From the NCBI GenBank assembly GCA_022360235.1, contig JAKSDE010000041.1, positions 1 to 5,419 on the forward strand: DNA of 5,419 nt. The letters run 5' to 3'. Shown one piece after another: positions 1 to 5,419 of the stretch (position 1 is its first letter; every line of letters starts with the position of its first letter). The notes beneath the pieces were generated by a model. That model saw only the letters and a list, made by a program, of their open reading frames with translations. It was not told the DNA's origin and did no database searches. The DNA is from Cytophagales bacterium (GTDB lineage: Bacteria > Bacteroidota > Bacteroidia > Cytophagales > Amoebophilaceae). A program made the translations under genes and the position numbers.

Positions 1-1317
1 CATTGGAAGCGCAAAGCAGGGAAGCGGCAATAGTAGTATCCTCTATCCTCTCTTGCGCTTTTTCTAGCAATGAAGCTACCAGCGCTGCTTTACCTTGCGT
101 TACCCCCTTTTTAAACGCCCCTTCCAAGGCTTCTTGGCTGACCTTATCAAGGGAAGGGCCTAGCAAGAGCATTACTACATCGAGCTTACCTTCGTCCTCT
201 AAGGCTTTGTCTACTGCTGTGGTGAAAGGGGAGGATACATCGCTCAATTTATCTAATAGGCCCGCTAACAAAGTGCCTACTAGCACCGAATTTCCTTGCG
301 ATACGGCACTTGTCAGGACTTGGGTGATTGCTTCCTCTCCTAGCTGGGATTTAGCATGGTCAACCAGGCTGGTGACTACTTCCTTACTACCTTGCGCTGA
401 CGCCTTCTTCAAAGCAGCTTCGATCACTTCATTACCCACGTCTTCTTTTGTTGCCTTGGATAGTAAAGAGGGGAGGAGGGCTGAATTACCCTGCTCAACT
501 GCCTCTAAAAGGACACCTGCTAACATTTCTTGCTCTAGGCTATTTAAAATAGTAGGAATTATCAAAAATTTTTGCTCCTTGATGGCTCCATCAAGCTCAC
601 CGACAATAAACCCTAGCTGGAGCTTATCCTTGGCTTTGTTGAGGAGCAACGCTAGCAGCGGGTCTTCCTCCCTGGCTGCTTGGGTAAACTCAGCTTCGAT
701 TGTGGCTTTCCCTAGTTTGCCTCTTGCTTGGGAATGAGCTAATAACGCTTCTAACACAGCGTATTTCTTCTCGCCTATTCCCTGCTTCCAGACCTTTTGA
801 ACCACTTCTTCGCTTACCTGGGCAAGAAAGGTAGCTTTTACGGCTTCTTGCTCTTCTTCTATGACCTTCACCAGGGCTGTGGCAAGCGTAGCCTCTGGTA
901 GCGAACCTTGCGCTAGGAAGGAGCCTACTACACCGGCTTGACCTTGGGTGACGGCTTGATGGAAACCTCCTATAAGCGTACGCTCCTCTAGTGGAGCCTT
1001 GGACAGGAAGGTAGTGACTACCGCTGTTTGACCTTCTCGGGCTGCTTGCTCAAAGCACAAGGGAATCACTGCTTGGAGGAGGTCTTGGATCGCTTCCCTC
1101 TCTAAGAAAAGCCCCACTATAGCGCTATGGCCTTGCTGGCAGGCACGTTGGAAGGCGTATTGTAGCGCTGCATCCTCTAGCTTTGAAATTCCCTCAACTA
1201 GCACGCCTTCTATGAGCGCAAGGTCATTTTGGGTGACTGCCTCTAGGAGAATCCTCTCGAGGACCCGTGGTTTTATATGCCTATAAATAGCTGCTGTGAC
1301 TTCCTCACGGTTAGGCG
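1..1317 (-). repeat. Higher-order repeat, leftmost unit (1317 bases, 439 codons)
   Basis: Residues 1172-1610. Its first part (1317..about 421) is related to the middle unit 1318..2247, and its last part (420..1) is the second copy of block A. It opens with TPNREEVTAAIYRHIKPRV and ends with TIAASLLCASN at the window edge. It contains one extra 30-residue repeat at about 961..1050, and three 33-residue repeats near its end that the middle unit lacks. Because base 1 falls in the identical part of block A, the repeat probably continues outside the window. Confidence 0.83.
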
Positions 1318-4300
1318 TATTTGAAGCGTAAAGCAGAGAAGCGGCAATAGTATTATCTGCTAGCCTATCTTGCACTCCTTCTAGTAGGGAGGCTACTGAA
1401 TTTTTACTACCTTGCGCTACGGCTGTCTCAAACGCTTGAGCTAGGGCTCCACTCCCCACGTTGACTTCTTTGGCTCGGGTGAGGAGGAAGGGGAGGAGCC
1501 TAGCCTTATCTTCTACAACGGCATGCAAGAGGACTGCTACTAGCATGTCTTTGTTTATTCTCTCTAATAGGTTATTCATTATCTTCGATTCTCCCTTCTT
1601 TATGGCGGTATCAAGCACCCCTACAATAAACCAACCCCCTAGCTTCGCTTTGTTTAAGAGTACTTCCAACAACGGATGCTCACCCTGCGCAGTGACTGCT
1701 TGGATGAATTCAGCCTCGAGCCTTTCCTGATCTAGTTGCGATCTTGCTCGCTCGTGAGCGAGTAAGGCTTCTACCACACAGGCCTTCTGCTCCTCTATTC
1801 CCTGCTTCCAGACCTTTTCAACCACTTCTTCGCTTACCTGTTCAAGAAGGATAGCTTTTACGGCTTCTGGCCCTTCTTCTATGACCTTCACCAGGGCTAT
1901 TACAAGCGTAGCCTCTGGCAGCGAACCTTGCGCTAGGAAAGAGCCTACTACACCGACTTGCCCCTCCTCGCAGGCTTGATGGAAGCAGTAGGGAAGAACT
2001 GCTTGGAGGCGCTCTTTTACCGCTTCCCTTTCTAAGAAGCGCTCGACGATAGCGCTATGGCCTTGCTGGCAGGCAAGTTCAAAGGCGTGTTGTAGTAATT
2101 TCTCCTCTAGCTTGGCAATTCCCTCAACTAGCACGCCTTCTACGAGGGCAAGGTCATTTTGGGTGACCGCCTCTAGGAGAATCCTCCCGAGGACTAGTGG
2201 TTTTACATGCCTATAAATAGCTGCGCTGACTTCCTCACCGTTAGGCGCATTGGAAGCGCAAAGCAGGGAAGCGGCAATAGTAGTATCCTCTATCCTCTCT
2301 TGCGCTTTTTCTAGCAATGAAGCTACCAGCGCTGCTTTACCTTGCGCTACCCCCTGTTTAAACGCCCCTTCCAAGGCTTCTTGGCTGACCTTATCAAGGG
2401 AAGGGCCTAGCAAGAGCATTACTACATCGATTTTACCTTCGTCCTCTAGGGCTTTGTCTACCGCTGTGGTGAAAGGGGAGGATACATCGCTTAATTTATT
2501 TGATAGGTCCGCTAACAAAGTGCCTACTAGCAACGCATTTCCCTGCGATACGGCACTTGTAAGGACTTGGGTGATTGCTTCCTCCCCTAGCTGGGATTTT
2601 GACTTATCAATCAGGCAGCTTACTACTTCCTCTCTACCTTGAGCGATGGCCTCTTTCAACCCATCTTTCAAGGCTTCTTGGCTGACCTTACCAACGGAAG
2701 GGTCTAGCAAGAGCGCTAAGAGCGCTAGCTCACCTTGCTCTTTTAGGCATTTCTTTAACAACGTTTTGAAAAGGTAGGATACATCTTTTACCGCATCGCT
2801 ATTTAACAGCGAACTGACGAGCGCATAATGTTGGGTGAAGGCTTCCTTTTCACCTTTGTCTGATTCAACAGCCCGGGTGAGCGCAGTCCTGATAGCTTCA
2901 TGACCTAAATGATTGACTACCTCCTGATTTTGTAGGAAGAGCGCTACTAGCGGGCTATTATTTTGTGCTAGCACATCGTCGAAGGCCTCTGTCAGGGTAG
3001 TACCACTGAGCTGCGCACTGTCTAAGAAGACTTGCACCATAGCGGCTCTGCCTTCTTTTACTATCCTTCTAAAGGTAGTTGCTATCGTGGCACTAGCTAC
3101 CTTTACTTTTTGTAGTAGGCTACCTACCACTGCTTGTTGATCCGGATGTAGGTATATGGCTTCCCAAAAGGCATTTTTTACCGTCTCATCACTTAGCTGG
3201 TCGTCTGCTTTTTCTAGGAACACGCTTACCATATCGGCCTTATTTTCAGCGCTGGCTTGCTGGAAGCCCTCTACTATTTTCTCTCTTGGTAGCTCGGCTT
3301 TTTTCTTTTCTAATAAGGCTGCTAGGAGGGCACTATAGTTGTGGGCTATTGCCTCATCAAAGACTTCTTTTAGTGCTTCCCCCTCTATACGAGAGAGCCC
3401 TGCCGACACTATCTCTTCTAAGCCCTTCCTCCTTGCTGCCTCGAGCAGGGAGGAGATAACCCTATTATCTATAGCAGCTATGTATTTCCTTGTAACCTCA
3501 CTAAGTAATAAGTGTTCTCCTATATTCGTTTTACCTGTATGGATGGCTTCTTCCAAGGCCTTTTTGATCATGGGTAGGTCTATGGTGCTTGAGTTGACTA
3601 GTATTGTGGTAACTATCCTTTCTTTACCCTGTTTTGTGGCCGCTAGCAAAGCAGCTTCTATGGTTATTCTATCTTCTATGGTTATTCTATCTACTGACAG
3701 TTTCTCTAGACGACCTAATAAGGTGGTTACTATATCCGCTTTATCCTCTTCCATTTTCCTTGCCTCCTCTAGCAATACTTTTTCCTCCTCCCCTATTGCC
3801 TTGAACAAGGCAGAGGCGATCGTGTTATAGGGTAGCTTATCGGTGCTTAGTAGATCGCATAAGACTTTCACGATAGCTTTCTTTCCGCTGGACGCTGCTT
3901 GCTCCAGCCTAGGAAGTATATCTTCTTTTAGGTTGAGCTTATCCAGTCCGTTGGCTATCAAAACACCTACCACCGCGGCCTGGTTATAGGCTACTGCAGT
4001 GTTGAGGGCCTTCTGTAAGTGCGAGCGTTGGAGTTCCTGGCTTGTATTCTCCTGGGTTAATAAACTTGCTAGGATAGCTGCTTGAAACGAGGAGACTGCC
4101 TTGTCAAAGGTGTGTACAATTGCTTCTTCACTTAGCTGGTGGCTTGCCCTTTCTAGCAGGACATTCACGATAGGCCACTGATCTTCGTCTGCTGCCTGCT
4201 TCATCATAGTAGATAGGATGTCCTCACACAACGCATTCCCATCAAGTAACCCTCTTAACACTTCCACCACGTTGAGCCCTACCTCTCCCTTGGATAAGCA

Positions 4301-4831
4301 CATGAGGAGGGTGAGGTCACCTACTTTGATGGTTTCTTCTAGGAGTTCTTGAAGCACGTCTACAAGCTCCCAAGTTTCCTCCTCTGAGGTTTTTAAGATA
4401 AAATCCTGAGTTTTTAAAGTAGCTCCATAAGTCACAAGAAGTTTTATCATCGCCGCGTTTTTCTTGCTGATAGCCCATTCTAAAGGCGTATAGCCCGATA
4501 AACCTGCTAATGGATTGGCATTGGCTCCTGCTACTAGCAAGATACTAGCTATCGCGTACTGTCCTTCTTTGACAGTCTGCATTAAAGGAGTCATATCCTC
4601 TTGATTGCGACCCTCGAGTAGTTCCTTTGCTTCCTCTTCTGGGATCCTACTTAGGAGACGTTTCACCTCCTCACCGTTGTTCTGGGTTATAGCATCAAAG
4701 AGATCTGCTTTCAGTTGCTCGATGCTTTGGCTTGTTAAGCGCGCCACTGGCTCCTTGATCATAGGCTGCTTCTTTGTACAACTTAGTACTAGAAGGATCA
4801 GTAACGCTATTTTTGATAAATTTGTTTTCAT
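1..4831 (-). CDS. Giant ankyrin-repeat-like solenoid lipoprotein (C-terminus outside window)
   Basis: An uninterrupted minus-strand frame of 1610 codons runs from the ATG at 4831..4829 to the window edge without a stop; a split codon at base 1 shows it continues. The start is chosen because it leads directly into a lipoprotein signal peptide (Cys18) and lies just after AT-rich DNA; no Shine-Dalgarno sequence is seen. Residues 81-140 hold two near-canonical ankyrin repeats (TPLMQTVKEG..LLVAGANAN, then TPLEWAISKK..LLVTYGA). From about residue 200 onward there are degenerate repeats of 27-35 residues with a core like AVxQGxxALVxxLL followed by a Leu/Glu-rich second helix; by length about 40-45 repeats fit. 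Ankyrin solenoids bind proteins, and intracellular bacteria often use them against host targets. A role as an envelope-anchored binding scaffold is inference; no catalytic motif was seen. The last 860 residues contain recent long in-frame duplications. I do not recognise a named gene. The frame and lipoprotein calls are firm; the function is open. Confidence 0.9.
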   Translation of the reverse strand, partial: MKTNLSKIALLILLVLSCTKKQPMIKEPVARLTSQSIEQLKADLFDAITQNNGEEVKRLLSRIPEEEAKELLEGRNQEDMTPLMQTVKEGQYAIASILLVAGANANPLAGLSGYTPLEWAISKKNAAMIKLLVTYGATLKTQDFILKTSEEETWELVDVLQELLEETIKVGDLTLLMCLSKGEVGLNVVEVLRGLLDGNALCEDILSTMMKQAADEDQWPIVNVLLERASHQLSEEAIVHTFDKAVSSFQAAILASLLTQENTSQELQRSHLQKALNTAVAYNQAAVVGVLIANGLDKLNLKEDILPRLEQAASSGKKAIVKVLCDLLSTDKLPYNTIASALFKAIGEEEKVLLEEARKMEEDKADIVTTLLGRLEKLSVDRITIEDRITIEAALLAATKQGKERIVTTILVNSSTIDLPMIKKALEEAIHTGKTNIGEHLLLSEVTRKYIAAIDNRVISSLLEAARRKGLEEIVSAGLSRIEGEALKEVFDEAIAHNYSALLAALLEKKKAELPREKIVEGFQQASAENKADMVSVFLEKADDQLSDETVKNAFWEAIYLHPDQQAVVGSLLQKVKVASATIATTFRRIVKEGRAAMVQVFLDSAQLSGTTLTEAFDDVLAQNNSPLVALFLQNQEVVNHLGHEAIRTALTRAVESDKGEKEAFTQHYALVSSLLNSDAVKDVSYLFKTLLKKCLKEQGELALLALLLDPSVGKVSQEALKDGLKEAIAQGREEVVSCLIDKSKSQLGEEAITQVLTSAVSQGNALLVGTLLADLSNKLSDVSSPFTTAVDKALEDEGKIDVVMLLLGPSLDKVSQEALEGAFKQGVAQGKAALVASLLEKAQERIEDTTIAASLLCASNAPNGEEVSAAIYRHVKPLVLGRILLEAVTQNDLALVEGVLVEGIAKLEEKLLQHAFELACQQGHSAIVERFLEREAVKERLQAVLPYCFHQACEEGQVGVVGSFLAQGSLPEATLVIALVKVIEEGPEAVKAILLEQVSEEVVEKVWKQGIEEQKACVVEALLAHERARSQLDQERLEAEFIQAVTAQGEHPLLEVLLNKAKLGGWFIVGVLDTAIKKGESKIMNNLLERINKDMLVAVLLHAVVEDKARLLPFLLTRAKEVNVGSGALAQAFETAVAQGSKNSVASLLEGVQDRLADNTIAASLLYASNTPNREEVTAAIYRHIKPRVLERILLEAVTQNDLALIEGVLVEGISKLEDAALQYAFQRACQQGHSAIVGLFLEREAIQDLLQAVIPLCFEQAAREGQTAVVTTFLSKAPLEERTLIGGFHQAVTQGQAGVVGSFLAQGSLPEATLATALVKVIEEEQEAVKATFLAQVSEEVVQKVWKQGIGEKKYAVLEALLAHSQARGKLGKATIEAEFTQAAREEDPLLALLLNKAKDKLQLGFIVGELDGAIKEQKFLIIPTILNSLEQEMLAGVLLEAVEQGNSALLPSLLSKATKEDVGNEVIEAALKKASAQGSKEVVTSLVDHAKSQLGEEAITQVLTSAVSQGNSVLVGTLLAGLLDKLSDVSSPFTTAVDKALEDEGKLDVVMLLLGPSLDKVSQEALEGAFKKGVTQGKAALVASLLEKAQERIEDTTIAASLLCASN
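961..1050 (-). repeat. Extra single solenoid repeat (90 bases) present in only one unit
   Basis: The flanks match the middle unit at offset 1020 on the left (781..960) and 930 on the right (from about 1081), so this copy carries 90 additional bases. They encode one complete 30-residue repeat that includes the core AAREGQTAVVTTFL and PLEERTLIGGF. The exact edges are uncertain by about 30 bases because adjacent repeats resemble each other. Confidence 0.75.
1318..2247 (-). repeat. Higher-order repeat, middle unit (930 bases, 310 codons)
   Basis: Residues 862-1171. It opens with APNGEEVSAAIYRHVKPLV and closes with TIAASLLYASN, the same frame-ends as the neighbouring units. Bases 1801-1980 match 781-960 at offset 1020, and bases 2071-2247 match 1141-1317 at offset 930; I counted roughly 86-88 percent identity in both. 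It is shorter than the leftmost unit because it lacks one 90-base repeat and three 99-base repeats. All size differences are multiples of three, so the frame is preserved. Confidence 0.83.
2248..2667 (-). repeat. Higher-order repeat block A, first copy
   Basis: This stretch matches 1..420 at an offset of exactly 2247 bases (749 codons), in frame. By eye about 15 differences fall in the first 340 bases, and the first 99 bases are identical. Similarity decays towards 2667 and I could not follow it beyond. It encodes about four solenoid repeats, including LTSAVSQGNALLVGTLL, a KLSDVSSPFTTAVDKALED stretch, and the terminal TIAASLLCASN (ending at residue 861). A weaker partial copy of the end of the block lies at 1318..1450. 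Confidence 0.85.
3656..3691 (-). repeat. Perfect 18-base tandem duplication (DRITIE twice)
   Basis: The 18-mer at 3656..3673 is repeated without mismatch at 3674..3691. It adds six residues in frame, giving DRITIE-DRITIE within the divergent part of the solenoid. It is not a multiple of the solenoid period, so it lengthens one helix or loop. It looks like a recent slippage event. Confidence 0.95.
4412..4591 (-). repeat. Two near-canonical ankyrin repeats (residues 81-140)
   Basis: Residues 81-106 (TPLMQTVKEG, then ILLVAGANAN) and about 113-140 (GYTPLEWAISKK, then IKLLVTYGA) match the ankyrin pattern TPLhxAhxxG...LLxxGAxxx. They are preceded by a weaker helical pair (LFDAITQNNGEEVKRLL, about residues 44-60), which may be an ankyrin cap. 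These are the only repeats in the protein that keep the TPL turn and the GA-N loop. They are the main reason for calling the whole solenoid ankyrin-derived rather than HEAT, ARM or TPR. Confidence 0.8.
4778..4831 (-). other. Lipoprotein signal peptide with lipobox (residues 1-18)
   Basis: The N-terminus reads MKTNLSKIALLILLVLSC: two lysines in the n-region, a hydrophobic core at residues 8-16, and a V-L-S-C lipobox with Cys18 at 4780..4778. This fits signal peptidase II processing and lipid attachment to Cys18. The residues after Cys are T-K-K-Q-P. There is no Asp at +2, and the first acidic residue is Glu27, so the acidic surface-export signal described for some Bacteroidota lipoproteins is not apparent. 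Outer-membrane inner-leaflet or periplasmic display is therefore at least as likely as surface display (inference). Confidence 0.82.
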
Positions 4832-4864
4832 CTTACTTATATTTTTTCTAATAACTTTATTTTG

Positions 4865-4889
4865 ACATATATACTAAATTACTATATGT
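4865..4889. promoter_or_regulatory. AT-rich inverted repeat between promoter and start codon
   Basis: ACATATA at 4865..4871 and TATATGT at 4883..4889 are perfect 7-base inverted arms around an 11-base spacer. After one mismatch the next two base pairs also match. If the proposed promoter is right, the dyad covers the first transcribed bases of the solenoid gene and could be an operator or a weak leader hairpin. In DNA this rich in A and T such a dyad can also arise by chance. Confidence 0.3.
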
Positions 4890-4919
4890 AAAGTTAAAAA
4901 CAAAAATAATAATAACAAA
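4889..4919 (-). promoter_or_regulatory. Possible Bacteroidota-type promoter of the solenoid gene
   Basis: Read on the minus strand, TTTG (4919..4916) is followed after 19 bases by TAACTTTA (4896..4889). This matches the Bacteroidota primary sigma pattern TTTG-N~19-TAnnTTTG with one mismatch at the last base. It would place the transcript start near 4882 and leave a 5' leader of about 50 bases. The region is so AT-rich that chance matches are likely; TATTTTTG at 4908..4901 is a perfect -7 box but has no well-spaced -33 element. The assignment depends on the organism being a Bacteroidota. Confidence 0.35.
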
Positions 4920-4960
4920 GTTCAATTTTTATTTTATTGTATCGTATTAATTTATCGTTC

Positions 4961-4990
4961 GAGGTGAAGTTGTGCACACAATTGGGGAGC
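4961..4990 (+). repeat. Candidate left terminal inverted repeat of the IS
   Basis: This GC-richer stretch lies between AT-rich host DNA and the transposase gene. It contains the small palindrome TTGTG-CA-CACAA (4970..4981), whose core TGTGCACA is self-complementary. Its position about 40-70 bases before the transposase start and its ACACAATT core are compatible with an IS256-family end. It needs the mirrored copy downstream of the transposase for proof. Confidence 0.4.
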
Positions 4991-5029
4991 GACATAATAT
5001 ATGTTTTAACAGTTTAATAACTTACTACT

Positions 5030-5419
5030 ATGAAAAAGCAAACTAGACAAACTCAGGTGGAGAAAATGATTCAAAACAGCCTGGTGAATATTTTTCGACA
5101 TCAAGACAATCTTTCTTTTGATCAATTTGCCTTGGCTACTTTAGAAGGCCTCATGCTTCTTGAGAGAGAAGAATACCTCAAGGGAAAACAAGGAGAGCAT
5201 GACTCGGAGAATGGAACTTATCTGCGTAATTTTTCCTCGCTCAGAATTAATTCCTTGCAAATTGCTATCCCCAGAACACGTCAGGGAAATTTTAAACCCC
5301 TACTCCTTGAGTTAATTCATACCCAGAAAGAGCAACTCAATCAACTCGCTTTGCTGCTTTACAGAAAAGGGCTCTCAAGTCGTGATGTCTCTCAGGTCAT
5401 GGAAGCGTATTTTGGGCAA
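5030..5419 (+). CDS. IS256/Mutator-family transposase, N-terminal part (cut by window edge)
   Basis: An open frame of 130 codons runs from the ATG at 5030 to the last base of the window. Residues 61-81 read ENGTYLRNF..., ending in the family-typical IPR followed by TRQGNF-P (about residues 80-89). Later come LYRKGLSSRDVS (about 110-121) and MEAYFG. This NG-x-R ... IPR-x-R-x-G-x-F-P ... Y-x-KG-S-x-RD order is characteristic of the N-terminal region of IS256-family (Mutator, DDE) transposases, which usually have about 400 residues. The three catalytic acidic residues lie further downstream, outside the window, so whether the enzyme is intact cannot be judged. It would catalyse movement of its own element by DNA cleavage and strand transfer. 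No Shine-Dalgarno sequence is seen; the start is the first in-frame ATG and suits the expected N-terminal length. Confidence 0.9.
   Translation, partial: MKKQTRQTQVEKMIQNSLVNIFRHQDNLSFDQFALATLEGLMLLEREEYLKGKQGEHDSENGTYLRNFSSLRINSLQIAIPRTRQGNFKPLLLELIHTQKEQLNQLALLLYRKGLSSRDVSQVMEAYFGQ

Larger units (their letters stand above)
1..4232 (-). repeat. Degenerate ankyrin-like solenoid array, unit about 27-35 residues (around 99 bases)
   Basis: From about residue 200 to the window edge the protein is built of helix-turn-helix units. Each starts with a pattern like AVxQGxxALVxxLL, followed by a short polar stretch and a second helix often reading LxEExIxxAF. Examples are TSAVSQGNSVLVGTLL, KKASAQGSKEVVTSLV and HQAVTQGQAGVVGSFL. 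The Gly at the turn and the hV..LL spacing are ankyrin-like, but the TPL tetrapeptide and the GA.. loop are lost. The N-terminal half of the array (about 4232..2668) is divergent between units. The C-terminal part is built of longer duplicated blocks. Left and right limits are approximate. Confidence 0.75.
4832..5029. other. AT-rich divergent intergenic region
   Basis: These 198 bases separate two divergent start codons. From 4832 to about 4960 the DNA is almost entirely A and T, in sharp contrast to the mixed-composition gene to its left. From about 4959 the composition changes to a GC-richer stretch (starting ttcgaggtgaag), which I take as the left end of the insertion sequence. I see no tRNA, other RNA gene, convincing terminator or small gene here. 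No Shine-Dalgarno sequence precedes either start codon. Confidence 0.7.
4960..5419 (+). mobile_element. IS256-family insertion sequence, left part
   Basis: This comprises the transposase start plus about 70 upstream bases. The left boundary is inferred from the abrupt composition change near 4959-4961 and from the stretch GAGGTGAAGTTGTGCACACA (4961..4980). That stretch resembles the ACACAATT-type ends common in this family. The right end is outside the window, so neither the terminal inverted repeat nor a target-site duplication can be confirmed. The boundary could be off by 10 bases or more. Confidence 0.6.

Noticed and set aside
3..737. Plus-strand open frame of 244 codons, with a related one of 130 codons at 2250..2642
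   Set aside because: Both are antisense to the continuous 1610-codon minus-strand frame. They resemble each other only because the underlying DNA is duplicated. Their Ser/Ala/Leu-rich translation is the typical reverse complement of Glu/Ala/Leu-rich helices.
1461..1730. Plus-strand open frame of 89 codons
   Set aside because: It is antisense to the solenoid gene, with no domain or start signal. It is a shadow of the repeat sequence.
1..2667. CRISPR-like or minisatellite array suggested by repeated words
   Set aside because: The repeats are long, imperfect, in frame and coding, with protein-level periodicity and no unique spacers of constant length.
3156..3830. Two consecutive plus-strand open frames (3156..3338 and 3339..3830)
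   Set aside because: They are low-complexity Ser/Ala/Leu translations opposite the solenoid frame, with no recognisable family. The minus frame here continues the ankyrin-like periodicity.
4605..4865. Plus-strand open frame ending in a hydrophobic segment that looks like a membrane helix
   Set aside because: The hydrophobic tail is the reverse complement of the lipoprotein signal peptide and the AT-rich leader. The rest is antisense to the ankyrin gene.
4862..4890. Sigma70-like promoter on the plus strand (TTGACA, 17 bases, TATGTA)
   Set aside because: The -35 match is perfect but the -10 is poor, and it would lie outside the inferred IS end, more than 130 bases before the transposase. The likely host group does not use this consensus, and the DNA is AT-rich enough for chance.

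Overview
The window is dominated by one very large gene on the minus strand. It starts with an ATG at 4831..4829 and stays open for 1610 codons until it leaves the window at base 1. It encodes a predicted lipoprotein: a signal peptide with a lipobox, two recognisable ankyrin repeats, and then a very long array of degenerate ankyrin-like helical repeats of about 27-35 residues. The AT-rich gap 4832..5029 separates it from a second, divergent gene on the plus strand (5030..5419). That gene is the N-terminal part of an IS256/Mutator-family transposase and is cut by the right edge of the window. The open frames readable on the plus strand inside 1..4865 are antisense shadows of the big gene.

Organism (inference): an obligate or facultative intracellular bacterium, most like an amoeba- or arthropod-associated Bacteroidota of the Amoebophilus/Cardinium type. 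The reasons are a giant ankyrin-type lipoprotein beside an insertion sequence, no Shine-Dalgarno sequence before either start codon, and a possible Bacteroidota-type promoter (TTTG-N19-TAnnTTTG-like) before the big gene. Chlamydia-like, Legionella-like or Rickettsiales endosymbionts are not excluded, because no phylogenetic marker is present.

Layout of the big gene in protein order (right to left): signal peptide (4831..4778), linker, two near-canonical ankyrin repeats (4591..4412), divergent solenoid (about 4411..2668), then a higher-order repeat region (2667..1). In that last region long blocks recur in frame. Block A at 2248..2667 recurs at 1..420, exactly 2247 bases (749 codons) away. It is about 95 percent identical over the first 340 bases, and the first 99 bases are identical. 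The block between them (1318..2247) is related to 421..1317. The copies differ by in-frame gains or losses of whole solenoid repeats: one of 90 bases and one of 297 bases (3 x 99). This indicates recent expansion by unequal recombination in register. The gene and probably the array continue to the left of the window.

The two genes do not form a functional unit. The insertion sequence appears to have landed about 130 bases upstream of the big gene's start, with a probable left end near 4960, so it may have replaced or altered upstream regulatory DNA.
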